Notes: generated from the letters alone by a model not told the origin. A stretch of DNA of 64,000 nt from Lepeophtheirus salmonis (GCF_016086655.4 NC_052134.2:36455971-36519970); one strand, 5' to 3'. Numbered from the stretch's first letter, positions 36,396-48,984 are shown. Made by a program: numbers and translations.

Positions 36396-36517
36396 TCATA
36401 AAATGTATTCATGTCACGAAATACATGTTTAAGAAAATAAGTCTAATTAATTTGGGATTATTATTTATGAAAGAATGCTGCTTAGAAAGTAACTTTTTAT
36501 TTGTTTTTTTCATGGAC

Positions 36518-36690
36518 CAATGGTTTTCATGCTTTGATACGAGAGCTCCTTCTATTGGTACGTGAAGGAACGTTATAAAAAGGTCTATTGTTGACTACTG
36601 TATATTTTGTTTTGGTTATAATGGTGGTATTTGAATATTTTGATGTTTTCTTAGTTGATACACACTCTAAAATAGTTTGAGAACCACTGT
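36518..36690. mobile_element. hAT-like MITE remnant (GGTTCTCAAAC ends)
   Basis: The right end GTTTGAGAACCACTG (36675-36689) is the inverse of the common cagtggttctcaaac terminus. A degenerate partner, CAATGGTTTTCATGCTTTG (36518-36536), lies 140-170 bp to the left. No 8-bp TSD was detected. Confidence 0.45.
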
Positions 36691-36699
36691 TTTAGAGTA

Positions 36700-38325
36700 A
36701 TTTATCTATTTTAAAACTTGATCACCTCAGTTAATGCATACCAAATAGTTTTTTTCAAAAAATGATTACAAATATTAATGTTGGTTCATAATTGAATTCT
36801 TCAAAAAGTTGTGAATATATTTAATTTTTTGTTTACAAATAATATCAAAAGTATAAAATAAAAAGACAAAAAACATGTTCTACTTTTTTTAGTAAGTTAT
36901 GGATATATTTAAAAAAACATCCTTTTATCAGGGAGAAATATGAGTTTACTGAATATATATTTTTTAATTGTAACGAAAATCAGACTTGCAATACCACAGA
37001 TTCAAATTGGCCTAAAATCGAGAAAATAGCAAAAAAAATGCACCAAAGATAAAAAATGTTATGTACAAGCAATGTAATTTTTTCAATCTCATTATCTTAT
37101 TACCTCTAAAATTATTAATGTATATTTTAATAAGTTTTCTCATTATCATAATGTATTCAAATAAGTAATTTAATTATACATCACTGTATGGAAAAGAGGA
37201 TAATTTAATTCTTATTCTGAATAAATCAAATTATGTTTTAATATAAAGTCAGAAGGTATTACACATTCATTTTGTATTTATTATAATGATTGCATTTAAA
37301 TATACATATTTATAAAGGCGTTATCAAATTACTCTGAAAAAAAAACTATTCCAGTTTTTTCGTAAACTGTTGATGGATTTACTCATGCTCCTTACTGATT
37401 ACTATTTGATTAACTAAAAAGCTATCAGCCAAGTAGCGAAACGAAACGAACGTTTTTTGTACGTGTGGAGCATTATATATACTTGAATATTACTCTATAA
37501 CTATCTACCCAACCCTATAAATTCACCCTTTTAACTGAATTAACAAAATGAATATTATAAATGGAATAAAAAAGTTCCTACGTCATGAGAGGAAATAAAA
37601 AGTAATGTCATTAGGAGTATAAACCATCCGATAATTTGCAAGGGAAAAAATAATTATAAGATAAGCATTTACTGAAGCTAACAGGCAACTTTGTTTCATA
37701 ACTTAAACAAACTAGACTATATCACAATAATCAGTTTACATATGCCTACTATTTAACTATAAGATCGTCCAACAATGGGAAGGAATGACGTAATTTGCTT
37801 TTTATCAAATAATTTATAATTTTCTTATAAGTTGAAAGGTTGAGAGTTATATAGAAAATCTAATCTAAGTCCATGGCGCTTATTTCATTTTTTTCTTCAA
37901 CATTAGAATCTTAAAACATAATAAGAGTGCTACCCATAGGGATAAGATCTTTTCAAGACAGGTATGCATAATGTATATGTATGTGACCGTGCTTAGACAC
38001 ATATATTTTAAGCAAAATTACTCTGAAAAAATGATTAAGTAAGTCTCATTACATCATTTAAGGCGTGTATCGTCATATTATAGCTAGAACTGATATCTTT
38101 GTAATGAAAAAAATAGAGTGTCCGAATGTAGGAGCGATAAATATGGTCAGTGATGTAAATTGTGTAATTTATCCGGTCCTTTTTTTGGAATTGGTAATTT
38201 GAAGAATGAATTTTCTTTTCCTTAGTAGTTATCATTATTATTTCATTCCTCTGTAGTTAAATTCACCTGATTTCACATTCGTGTGTTCTCAGAAAAAGAG
38301 AAAGAGTATTATTCAGGATTTGTTG
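36700..38325. other. AT-rich non-coding stretch
   Basis: No gene or repeat was recognised beyond short A/T runs. Confidence 0.4.
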
Positions 38326-38331
38326 CAAAGT

Positions 38332-38525
38332 TATGTGTGTAAGTCCTTGTAGGGCTCAAAGTAGAATTGGGATCGACATCGAATTAATTCGTGCCAACCT
38401 ACTTGTATATTTCCTTCTCAACTTCCTCCATTGCCACTGATGATTGTTGCTGATCTCCTCCAAGACATTGTTCAAATTATCAGGGTTACCATGTTGATTT
38501 TCGTTTTTTTTTAATATGCTCATTA
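38332..38525 (+). repeat. Copy A of an unclassified ~200-bp repeat
   Basis: The repeat begins TTATGTGTGTAAGTCCTTGT and continues GTAGAATTGGGATCGACAT. It ends TTCAAATTATCAGGGTTA, GTTTTTTTTTAATATG. The same succession occurs in the same orientation at 44713-44930 (GTATGTAAGTCCTTGT, GTAGGATTGAAATTGGACAT, TTCAAACTCTAAGGGTTA, GTTTTTTTTAACATA). No coding capacity is recognised. Confidence 0.7.
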
Positions 38526-38529
38526 TTCA

Positions 38530-39550
38530 CACTAGTAAATACTAGTTCCTCCAAAATGTAAAGTCTAAGTTGATTCGAAAAGGGTGTAAAATAACTGTAA
38601 GCACTATTTCACGTCATTTTTCTAAACTAGTCATGTTTTGTTTTATTTCTAAAAAAACATTTTTTTTCAGCTAAAAATAAGAAAATATATCAGGTGGTCA
38701 TAAACTTTTATAAAATGAATTACGTAAATAAAATGACTTTTATATGATTTTACTTGTATTTAGGTCTCCGTATTCTAAAACTTCAATTTTTAATTTTATA
38801 AAAGTATCAAAACTAACTTCTGAAATAATTATTAATAAATATTAGACTATTTTTATTATATTTTGTGACTTAAACGTTTGACTATGCAGTTTACTAAGTC
38901 TCGATCATCATTTTCATTTCAAATCTAGGAATCTTGATTTCTTAATAAGAACTGAAGTTTAAGGTCAAAGGATTTTGCAACGGGTAAAATGTAGAACAAA
39001 CCTATTACTAAATTTTTACAAAATATCCTTGTAACATCATTTCAATCAATTGATGTATAAATTTATTATGAAATTTAAGCAATAAAATGTCGTTCACAGA
39101 TGAAAAAACTTAATAGATTTATTATATTTTAAGAACAATTATTTTTCCAGTCCATTTACAAAAATTTGAAAAAACCCATTCATAAGAAGATTTTCATATA
39201 TTTCTTCCAGAAATATCATTTATAAACGTAACAGTAAACTAATAAAATTGATTTGAAAAGTATAAGTACCTATGTAAAATTTATTCACAGTTTTTTCGAA
39301 TAAATTTTTTAACAGTTTTTCAATTTGTTTATGGCTAAATGTGTTTTATAAATTAAAAAATAAAGTAGATAAAACACATTTATGATAAACTATTAATTTA
39401 GTAAAGTAACGAAAAATAAGCGATGACATATGAATACATTGTAGTGTCGTTATGAATTTGGGTTCGGTCTAAAATAGGTTGTTTTTTTTGTTACTTTTGT
39501 ATATTTTTTTCTTGACCATGACTAATCAAAATGTTATGACCTCTTACAGT
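38530..39550. other. AT-rich non-coding stretch
   Basis: No gene or repeat was recognised. Confidence 0.4.
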
Positions 39551-39554
39551 TACT

Positions 39555-39665
39555 ATTTATAATCTTTGCACCAAGTTAGATCAAAATCGATCTCAAACTT
39601 TTGCTGTGATCCTGGTGACCTTCAGTCAAGCAAACTAACAGAGGCAAAAACATAAACTCTGTTCA
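39555..39665 (+). repeat. SINE/dispersed-repeat-like tail (GTGGAGG end)
   Basis: The succession TGTGATCCTGGTGACCTTCA, CAAACTAACAGAGGC, AAAACATAAACTCTG, CTTCGTTGTGGAGGC recalls tails (aaaacataacctcc...gttgtggaggtaa) that I know from dispersed repeats of many fish and invertebrates. The family cannot be named from sequence alone. Fifty bases further, ACCCACATGCGCTTACAGGGGC (39698-39719) resembles CTCACATGCACTTACAGGGG at 55696-55713. Confidence 0.35.
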
Positions 39666-39719
39666 GCTTCGTTGTGGAGGCACAAATGATCCTAAGGACA
39701 ACCCACATGCGCTTACAGG

Positions 39720-41305
39720 GGCGACAAAAGGTGTTGTTTTTTGTGGGTGGAGGCTAGTTTATAAAGTTGAAGAGTTACGGGCCAATTATTTTTTTGATCT
39801 AGTGGGGATGCATGTACCAGTTCCAATATAAACTTATTATAGTATAATATCTCTTTATAAGTGTCAGTACTTGGATATCAGTACATGAAGGGCGCTATAC
39901 CGAAAACACTTATACGTAGTTAATAAAGACTATCAATAAAAAAATAATTGTGCTCCTTAATTTCATGGTATTTGAAAAAATATTCCAGCATATTGAAAAT
40001 CCTAAATGATAAAATCACCACAAAGGCTTTTAAAAGAAACCCCACTAAAGCAATGACCGTTTCAATCATTAAACATGCATTGATTCAAGCATTCAATATA
40101 CATACATATTATGTACATAATTTCAAACACAAGTGTATGCACTTAAGTGTCTTTCCCTCAATTAACATATAAAATCATAACTGCATCCGGTAGTGCATCA
40201 TTTGAAGTAAAGTCCAAGCCATTCATCTATGAAACCAAAACAACCATCCGTAATATTAATGATTTTTCAATTTTTTTAACATCCTGAGTGCATTTACACC
40301 TATTAAATAGTTACATAAGTAAAAATATAATGACTTATTTCCCTAACAAAATGTATTATCATAATTAAATTCTATGACTTAAAAACCAAACAACAAAACA
40401 AATGTCTTGTGACCAAACCGGACTATATGTATATAAAATTAATGTAGAATTAAGCAACTATATTGACATATTGAACAAAGGGAAATATACATCTCTTCCG
40501 ATCTTTGAAAGTAGACTAAAATCATGTAAGGTGGCCTATATTTCCTAAAGAAACTATACATACATATAATATAGGAGACAAGACAGTTGAAATAAAATTG
40601 AAACATGCATCTCAATAACGTTTACTCATTCACACACCTTCCATCAAAAAATTATTTTATATACTATTTATCTAGAGTGCGAGGAGAATACAACTATAAT
40701 TTTTATCCACGGGAATACCATCCAAACAATAATGCCAATCAAAATATGAGCATAATGCACGAAGACAATTTTATACCAAACAATATTCAAACCTATATTT
40801 TTTTCCATTAGAATATTTCTTGCCTCTTTCCTTAAAGCTGGAGTTCTCAACAGTTTTTGGGTGTTAGCTAAAATTAGATGAAGACCGTACTAATGAAACA
40901 CTGGCTTTAATTTTAATTCAATTATAAATAATACGAACATGATGAAAGTCATTGACCTTTGAATATTTATGTATATTTTACTCTAATGACTGTGGTTTGC
41001 TCTTGAACTGGGGGCTATCAATATAAAGTTTGCATCCAGACTGATTGTGGCAATCCTTATTATCTGATATAAGTGCTCATGAAAAGTGTAGCACGGTATT
41101 TATTTGTCACCACATTCATCTCAGAGAGAACTGGCCATGCTGATACTAACATTCTACAAAACACAAACCCAATTGTTTGAGAAACTTACACTCTGCTAGT
41201 AATCCAAGCCTGAATTCTTCAGTACAATATTATGATTGGAACATGTTCTTCATTCATTATTGATTTCAGGTCAATTAATTCGAGTTGCAGTCCAGTGATT
41301 TTTTT
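39720..41305. other. Mostly AT-rich stretch with one hAT-like end
   Basis: GCTGGAGTTCTCAACAGTTTTT at 40839-40860 resembles the cagtggttctcaaac-type terminus seen elsewhere in the window. No partner end was found. ORFs at 39948-40172 and 40605-40811 show no recognised family. Confidence 0.35.
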
Positions 41306-41339
41306 TTTTTGATGAAACTGCTTATTCTATACACCTTTG

Positions 41340-41790
41340 GGCAAGAATAAAAGTAGGTACTTTCGCAGTTGAAAGTAGCTGTAAAAAAAGTCGACTAAGA
41401 AAGTCAAGCGAATTCATCAACAAAAAAAATTGACCACGATCGATGACGACCCATCCAGAAGCTTCAGCTCTATTGCTGAGATGTTGGGTACCAGCAATGT
41501 AACTGCAAGAGACATGTCGCTGAAGTGGCTGAGTGAGCACTGCTACGACTTCGTTGGGAAGGAGATATAGCCCCCAGTAGTTTGGATCTTAATCTGGTGG
41601 ATTATTTTGTCTGGGCTAAATAAAATCTAAAAGAAATTTGACATCTTATGCCATCAAGGATTCTCTGATTGCCTTCATCAAGGAGACAAGGACCAACATG
41701 CCAAGGAACTACCTCGTCAACTCCTGATCCTCCCTCAGGTCTGAAATCCAGCCCGTGATTAATGATGGAGGTGGATACATCAAATGACCT
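41340..41790 (+). pseudogene. maT-like mariner transposase relic (HTH joined to C-terminal domain)
   Basis: On the plus strand 41345-41440 holds a frame-mixed AVESSCKKSRLRKSS followed by TIDDDPSRSFSSIAEMLGTS, the end of the DNA-binding region with the second HTH. It passes immediately to LKWLSEHCYDFVGKEI, which normally lies after the second catalytic Asp. The first and second Asp are therefore deleted. After a stop and a one-base shift PSSLDLNLVDYFVWA carries the third Asp (about 41600). The C-terminal TSYAIKDSLIAFIKETRTNM and PVINDGGGYIK end at about 41787. The two minus-strand ORFs (41322-41540 and 41602-41802) are antisense shadows. Confidence 0.83.
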
Positions 41791-41794
41791 CTTT

Positions 41795-44495
41795 TTCAAC
41801 ATTCAGATGTACAATCCAAGTGAATTTTCAAATAAATCTGCCAAAAAAAGTGCCCTAAGTGACAATTTAAAGATTTTGGAAATTTTCCCTATTTGATCTG
41901 AAGACTCTGTATATTGTATTCATATGTCTCTGAAATAGAGAAAGATGCTTTTCTTTGTTCTATTAGGAAAGTCTTTGTATTTATAACGTCATTTTTTTAC
42001 CAAGAAAATGATAACATGTAGCTAAAAATAAATAATATAAATATAGTTAGATGATACATGGTATAAGTAACAAATTTGGAAGTGTGGAAAAATAAACTCA
42101 ATGATTAATTACACATATATCAAAAAGATATAAAGTAACACCGTTATACAAAGGGAAAAATATAACAAAATCTCTTGGATATATTTTTTTTTATTCACCA
42201 AAAATATGGGATCATTGTGGCTGTGCAGTTATAATCTACTAATTGTTTTATAAGTGAAAAAAAAAAATACTCGTAACGATAAGAAATAATTAATTCAATT
42301 AATTTTTTGGCAGTAGAATAACATAATTACGATCATAAGTGAATCGTGGTCAATAGCATTTTTCTTTCTGTCTATCGTAAAAGAAAGAAAAAATTCTGAC
42401 TGCAGAGGTTTTTTAAACATCAAACGATTTAAACTATCAACATAAATTAATATGATTATTCATAGACTTTTCAAATTGTTATACAGAGAGCATTTCGTTA
42501 TGCCAGGAACTTCTTTGGCAAATTAAAAAGTATTTATAGAACTGAATTTGAATAATTCTATGAATTAATTACAACTTTAATCTCAAATTGCAAAAAATTA
42601 ATCACAATTCATTGTATCCATCAAATGACTCCAGGTTCTATCGTTTTCTGTCAAGTCTTTTTAATTTCAAATAAAAAAGCTTAAATTTTAACTAAATACT
42701 TATTATTACCTATTATAACTAATGTTTGTATTTTCTTATCACTTAGCAAATGTCGGGTTATTGAGGATGTGGTTTGATGTAGACTTTTCTTGAGTTAGCC
42801 CACTACCAATAACAATTGATTATCAGATACAATGGTTTACGAGCAACATTGAAATTAGCATATTTTTGAAAACAGTTTTATGAATTAAAATATAAAAAAG
42901 CCAAAATACCATTTTATTTCATACAAAAATAGTTAGTCTTTTATATCAAAAAAATGTTTAATTAAAAAAAAAACTATTTACATTTCATTTATAAAAGCTT
43001 CATAGGTAGCAGCTTTTTGGGAGGTTGTTTGTGGCTCACGAGTTTTTGTTTTACCACACTAATATAAAGTTTATAATCGATCATGTTCAAATTCGTCCAA
43101 TTCCTAAGATATTTAGTAATATTTTTTTATTAATTCATTTTTTAATTGTGGATCGTCAAATAATATTAGTCCACCACAGAAACATTGTTTATTTACTTTA
43201 TTGTAGGTTATAAAATAATTGGAAAAATATGTAAATTAGACTACGATTCATTGAATAACTAAATTATTCTCAATGATAAGGCGAAAAAATTAACTGAAAT
43301 GGTCCTTCAATGACAACAAAAAAAGGTATGCATACTATAATTCAATATTCCTCCTAAGGTCCAAACACCCTAAATAAAGTTATTATACAATTACAGTTGT
43401 ATAATTAAAATTATAATATTATTTAATTAAATACTATTGATTATAAATTACTATAGTTAAAAACACTTATAGTTCTTTATATATTTGTTAATTAAAATCA
43501 ATTTTTTGTATGATTAAATGCCTTAAACTGTACTTAAATCTCCTAAGTACCACATTAAAGTTTGACAAAACATTAAATCATAACATACCTATTTGCAAAA
43601 TTATAGGGTAAATAATATATTTTTCATACCATGTTAACAAGGGCGTAAAAAAATTCTTAACAAAGGAAATATGAAGTGTATCTATGGTATTTATGGTAAA
43701 TATAAAAAGGATCGTGCAATCAGGTCAAATAGAATCGTTCTATTTATATAAAGCCCGTGATTTAAATACGTGTATTTTTTACGCTAAATTTAACACTTCG
43801 ATTTCAATTAAGATCTACTTTGTAGGACGTTTTACACAATAATTAGGAACCTCATAGTATAATGTTATTTAAAAAAGAAGATTGTTTAATATATTTTGCG
43901 TATTTGGAACTCTTTGTTAAAGAGTCTTGATCACTAAGTAACAAATATTGTTTATTTGCACGAACAAATTCAGTCGATATGTGTCAACTTTCTACCTATT
44001 TTTCATAACATGTATTTTAATACTTATTAGTATAGCTGTAATGAAATACTGAATAAAGGTAAACGAAAATTAATAATACTAATTTTTGTTGCCAATCGTC
44101 ATAATTCGACTAAAGAAATTAATTATGAAGATTTCAAACTGAAATTTGTAATATTAATTTACAGACAGCGAATATTTGGAGCAATTATATGGTAGGAACA
44201 GTAAACAAGAGAAAAAACCCACAATAAAATTCCTCAAGAATAAGCAGATCATTGATTAGTCAAGCAAGAAAAGTTTTCGAGGTCTTTGTTGTACAAATAT
44301 CATTTTTTTAAATTATTTAAAATTGTATAGTCTTTGAATGATAAGAAAATATATTTTGTAATTGCGGGAAGATACTGAATTAAAGCTTTAAAACAAATTA
44401 GAGAAATGTACCAGTTAGCTTGTGAAGATACATGGTTAGAATTAGGGCTGTAAAACACATAAAAAAAGAAAAAGAAAATCTTACCTCTGACAATT
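41795..44495. other. AT-rich non-coding stretch
   Basis: No gene or recognised mobile element. The ORF at 43025-43213 has no family resemblance. Confidence 0.4.
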
Positions 44496-44500
44496 TGAAA

Positions 44501-44860
44501 GAGAGCGGCTTAGTTGTCATAAGGTGTCATCAGATTAGCTGCGAGCAGCTATAAAGCGAAGGAAATAAATACAAATCCCACTCCGTATAGAGCACGGATA
44601 TAAATAGGAATTACTCTGTTGATAATACTCTGAGTACAACAGGGAATTAAACTCATATTTCCACAACATATCCTCAGCGAGGAGAGTAACACTGATGATT
44701 TTTAGGGAGTTATAAATGTATGTAAGTCCTTGTTGGAGTCAGAGTAGGATTGAAATTGGACATTGTAGTCATTCCTTCATATATACTTGATACACACATA
44801 CTAGGATTTGTATTTGTTGCAGCTAATATAATAAAACAACACGACAGCTAAGCTGCACTC
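44501..44860. repeat. Unclassified element with inverted arms
   Basis: The left arm (44501-44578) reads GAGAGCGGCTTAGTTGTC, AGATTAGCTGCG and AAATAAATACAAATCC. The right arm (44803-44860), read as reverse complement, gives GAGTGCAGCTTAGCTGTC, ATATTAGCTGC and AACAAATACAAATCC. The order of three shared words in inverted orientation marks a TIR-like structure about 360 bp across. The left arm is longer by an insertion. The interior holds CAGCGAGGAGAGTAACACTG, and the right side overlaps the repeat beginning at 44713. No TSD was established. Confidence 0.6.
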
Positions 44861-44930
44861 CTCCCAAATATTCTTCAAACTCTAAGGGTTAGCTGGATAC
44901 GTTTCCCGTTTTTTTTAACATATCAAAAGG
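44713..44930 (+). repeat. Copy B of an unclassified ~200-bp repeat
   Basis: Homologous to 38332-38525 in the same orientation. It shares GTAAGTCCTTGT, AGTAG-ATTG, GACAT, TTCAAA, AGGGTTA and the closing T-rich GTTTTTTTTAA. This copy also contains the right inverted arm at 44803-44860. Confidence 0.7.
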
Positions 44931-45297
44931 TAATATTTTTAATACTATATATATGGTTCTTGTTATATTTTTTTTCACAATGCAAGATATAACTTCTTAT
45001 AATACCACAGATGACGTCCCTATATCATTTCTTGTCATTTCCCCTTATGTGATATGCAACTTTTTCTTTCTATCGTAGAATTTATACTGTTAATTCAGTT
45101 AAGAGGGGAATTCATGGACACTGTTTACTTAGTTATGGAATAATTTTCAATGCTTCTAGTGGGCAAAAAATGTCACTACAGGATTGGTTTTATCTAGTGG
45201 TACATATTTTATTTTTCAATTTTTCAGCTGTAAAACTTTAACGTGAGGATTAGTAAGGACATATATTTAAAAATATTAACTGAAAATAGTGCTTGGT

Positions 45298-45760
45298 TCA
45301 ATCTATATTCAATATATGAGCCCTCACCTCTAAAATTTCCTCTATTCGAGGTTTAAATCTCTTGCAGACCTTGACTACGTAGTCAGACTTGTGCTTGGTC
45401 CACCTCTTCTTGATGGAAGTCGCTAGAGATTGGACCCTCCTGTGAGGAGTAGCACACAACCTCTCCTCCAGACGTGCCTAGATAGAGTATTCCAAAGAGT
45501 TCACGTCTGAAGAGGAAGGCGGTCTCATGTTGAGGTCCCAAAAGTCCAAAAAGTCGTCTCTCAGGAAGGCCTGGGTCTTAGCAGTGCCATGACACGGAAC
45601 TCCGTATGTTGTAAAAACAAAAGTCCCCAAACTTTTCTCTAGCCCAGTGTAGCATTTTCTAATCCACAAGTTCAATGTAAGCATCTGGATTGAGTGGCTC
45701 CTTCCTCTCCACTGTTCAGAGTCTTGTTGTACTCCTGCGTGATTTTGTACCAATGAAATT
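45298..45760 (-). pseudogene. maT-like mariner transposase, C-terminal half, catalytic residues changed
   Basis: The minus strand from about 45760 keeps the C-terminal half. First come frame-shifted pieces AYIELVD and WAREKFGDFCF. One long frame (45618 to 45298) then reads GVPCHGTAKTQAFLRDDFLD, FWDLNMRPPSSSDVNSLEYS and, past one TAG at 45478-45480, ARLEERLCATPHRRVQSLAT to the end at HILNID. The second catalytic Asp, expected in QDGAPCH, is Tyr (45604-45606). The third (LDY) is Glu (LEY, 45490-45492). Thirty-seven residues lie between these two positions, which fits the DD37D (maT) group. The HTH and first Asp are not found upstream. The plus-strand ORF at 45690-45884 is a shadow. Confidence 0.82.
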
Positions 45761-46559
45761 CTGGATTGAAAATTATAAAAGGTGTACCACTAGATCATAT
45801 CAACTCTGTACAACCACTACCTTGTACAAATATTCGTTTGACCACTTCCTTTTTGGACTGAACGAAATATTAGTTACATTTTAATAACTAGATGTCGTTG
45901 TAGGACAATCGTCAAAAACGGCATTAGGGGAATATTTTTTCAAGTACTAGCAATCAATAATAGTGTATAGCAGTTAATACCATGAGCAAATTGTTCGTTG
46001 AGTATTTGCGTATAGCTCCATATTCTGTTCTAGGTGAACCTTCACTCGAGAAAAAGGTGAATTCTTTGTTGAAAGCTCTCCTATTACTTTTTGTTATTGT
46101 ATTTGGCTAAAAATGCAACAATATCTTTTATTTCTTGGAAAATGTCGTTAATAAAGATGTAGTTTACTTGACTTTTTTGATCATTATATATTATGCATTT
46201 GAGAAATAAGATAAAGAAAGAGTAGGAGAAAAATATTTAATGAAAAATAAATAAACCTTACTACTTCCATTATATAATCATAAGTTTCAAAGTCATAAAA
46301 ATCTGCAATACAATTTTCAAACAAAATGCATTTATAAACAACTAATTGTTTTTAGTTTCTTATAAAGAAATATCTCTTATTCCCTCATTCGTTCTCATTA
46401 GCATGCATTTTTTAAAACACAGTTAATGGCTTACAATATAGATATATGAAATAAACTTTTCAAAAAGGAGTAGTATATCCTCTTTATTAGTATGTAGTTC
46501 CTTTATTCTTGGGTCATTCATTTAATCCTTACTCCAAAGCGTTAGAAGTACAAGGTGCA

Positions 46560-46580
46560 GGAGGATTTTTTTTTTTTTGA
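46560..46580. repeat. Poly-T tract
   Basis: A run of 13 T residues at 46567-46579 and another at 46677-46687, shortly before the mariner relic. Confidence 0.6.
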
Positions 46581-46688
46581 TCGATTTAATCATATTTTAG
46601 TGCATTTTTTATTAAATATTGCGTGGTTATTGATAAACATTTGACTGCATAATAAACAAGCTTTGTTTTGATACAGTTTTTTTTTTTA

Positions 46689-47045
46689 ATGGGCCACCAA
46701 GGGGAGACAACAAGACGTCGTGTATCTGACTTGATAGAAACACATATAGCGCAAAAAGACATCGCTGCCATAGTTGGGATTCAAATTTAAGGACCATTTG
46801 CAATATCCAATTTGCTAAAAACGTCGTCAAAGCCCCGTTTAGAGGTCCAGGAAGTATAGTTCTGCTCCCAAAACTTTGTTGATGTATTGTCAATGGACAT
46901 GGGATCTCTGTCATCCTCCGACTTGAACCCCTTGATTACTTTTGACAAGGCACAATCGAGGGTATCACAAATACAATCCCGGACCGAAATATGGATGCCT
47001 GAAGTACCCTGAGGACAAAATTGTTTAAGGCTGTACATTGAATAC
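46689..47045 (+). pseudogene. Mariner-type transposase relic (HTH joined to C-terminal domain)
   Basis: The plus strand holds the meaningful sequence although the longer ORFs are on the minus strand. ATG at 46689 starts MGHQGETTRRRVSDLIETHI, followed by AQKDIAAIVGIQ, a clear first HTH, and a TAA. After about 45 nt comes FCSQNFVDVLSMDMGSLSSS then DLNPL, the segment between the second and third Asp. Loss of one C in a CCCC run shifts the frame. The third Asp is then read as LDYF, followed by a stop, then QGTIEGITNTIPDRNMDA and LRTKLFKAVH, the C-terminal end. The linker and the first and second Asp are missing. ORFs at 46627-46914, 46586-46771 and 46787-47047 on the minus strand are shadows. Confidence 0.8.
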
Positions 47046-47049
47046 ATTT

Positions 47050-48820
47050 ACTAAATTTTTGGCAAAGTAATTTATGTACATTCGATCAACAAAAAGTCAC
47101 CATATCCTTATAAAAATAGTAACAAAGACCAGGGCCAGTCGAGCAAGTCTTTTTCTTGAGTATCAAATAAGCTACAACCATAAAATTTATATAACAATTG
47201 TGTATTTTATCCTTTTTTTTCTTTCTTGGCTATATTGGATACAAACTAATTTTGAGGGGTAGAAGTAATTTTTTAGAAACATGAATAATATAATTTTTTT
47301 AAATGCATTCAGTTTTTAATTGTTTTTGCTGTAATTTATATCATTTTGAAATATTGATTTTATTTCCAAATAAGTTATGGTAATTACATGAAATATTAAG
47401 AACACACTCATTAAGAATAAACTTAAAATAGTGTACGCTCATTACAAAGGAGTCAGTTGCAACTAAATTATAAATTTCATTGTACTTTCTTGATTTGATA
47501 TAGAACGCAATATCTAAATGGATTCAATCAATAATAGATATTTAATGTTATGTTGAGCTAAACGTTTGTGGGTCTGAGTCAAACCAACCCTTAAAAATTG
47601 AGCCAAAAATAATAAGTATTTTTATAAAAACTTTGTTTTTTTTTATTATAATTATATGGGAATTTGCCCAGATCATCTATATAAAAATATTAGAAATCAT
47701 ATTACTAAGTAAAAAAAATATTTTACTATAGATTTTTTAAATAAATAATTACTTTTATGAGCATATGTCATCTTACAGTAGCATCAATTTTGTTCATAGC
47801 ACATTACAATTAACTTTTACTCTAATTCTTCTGTTTTATAATTCAATGTTTATCAATAGGTAGGTCCCAAGACAAAAGCAGATAATGAATCTATTTTAGG
47901 AGAGTCTCAGGAAGTTGATTAAAATAGTTGAAATAATTAATTTCTACCTCCAATGTATATGTATGTCATGAAACCTTTAATACAGATATTCAATATTTTA
48001 AGTCAACATAGTAAATTTGTTGTCGGGTGACTCGTAAATGATTAAAATTTTCGTATATCAACGGAAAAATTGTTGATCCCAAAATAAAATACGCATTTTA
48101 TAATGGCTTGGTGCACAATAAAAATGGGTTGTAATAATATGATCACGGTAAAATGTGGGTTTGAGCGTGAGTAGAATTGAGGACCCTGATATAATTAAAA
48201 AAAAAAATTAAATTACAGTTTGTTAATAATTTTTTCCTCTCAACTATTTATATAAAAACCCATTTGTATATTATTAATTTTATATTGATTATAGACTCAA
48301 ATTGCTCAAAGGATTTCATTTTATCTGAACAACACATAAGTTGATGAACTTTTAGTATAAATTTCGAAAATTACTATGAAACTCTAAATCTATCAGATGA
48401 TTGGTTCACAAACTATACCTTTTAATTTTTTCAATTTGAAAAAAAACTACGGTATGCATCAAATTTCAAACAGTCATTTATTTTTAACCAGTGGTTGAAT
48501 TCCAGCAAAACATTATTTCTGAAAATTACAAATATATGCAGCAAACTACATTTTATAATAGTTCTTTTTGAGGTCATTTCCTTATAATCTATCTTTTAAA
48601 ACGGTTTGATATAGAAGGACTCAATAATATGACTTTTCATAATATAATGTTGACTCAGTCAAATTTTGATAAGATTATGTTGGAAATAAACACAGAAAAT
48701 TTACATCAAAACACATTATTTTGTAATAGGGATACGATGATTTATGTTGCTCCTTGGTATACACCCAAAGAGATTTATTTTATTTTCAAGAAATACATAA
48801 GGTGTACTTATGCATCGGAA
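47050..48820. other. AT-rich non-coding stretch
   Basis: No gene or repeat was recognised apart from GAGTCAAACCAACCC at 47576-47590, shared with 16247-16261. Confidence 0.4.
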
Positions 48821-48984
48821 TCGGAAAGAATTGGCCTTTTTTGAAGTATGAGATTGGTTATTCGAATTGGTTCAATAGCCCCGATTCCACCGTTGCTTAT
48901 TAATTATATACATTATTAAGTAAAAAAATCTAATTTTATTTTTCAAATGGTCAATCAATAGAAGAAGTGCGGATCATTGTATAG

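Noticed and set aside
46787..47047. 86-codon minus-strand ORF with balanced amino-acid composition, first taken for a gene
   Set aside because: The opposite strand reads as a mariner transposase relic, so this ORF is its antisense shadow.
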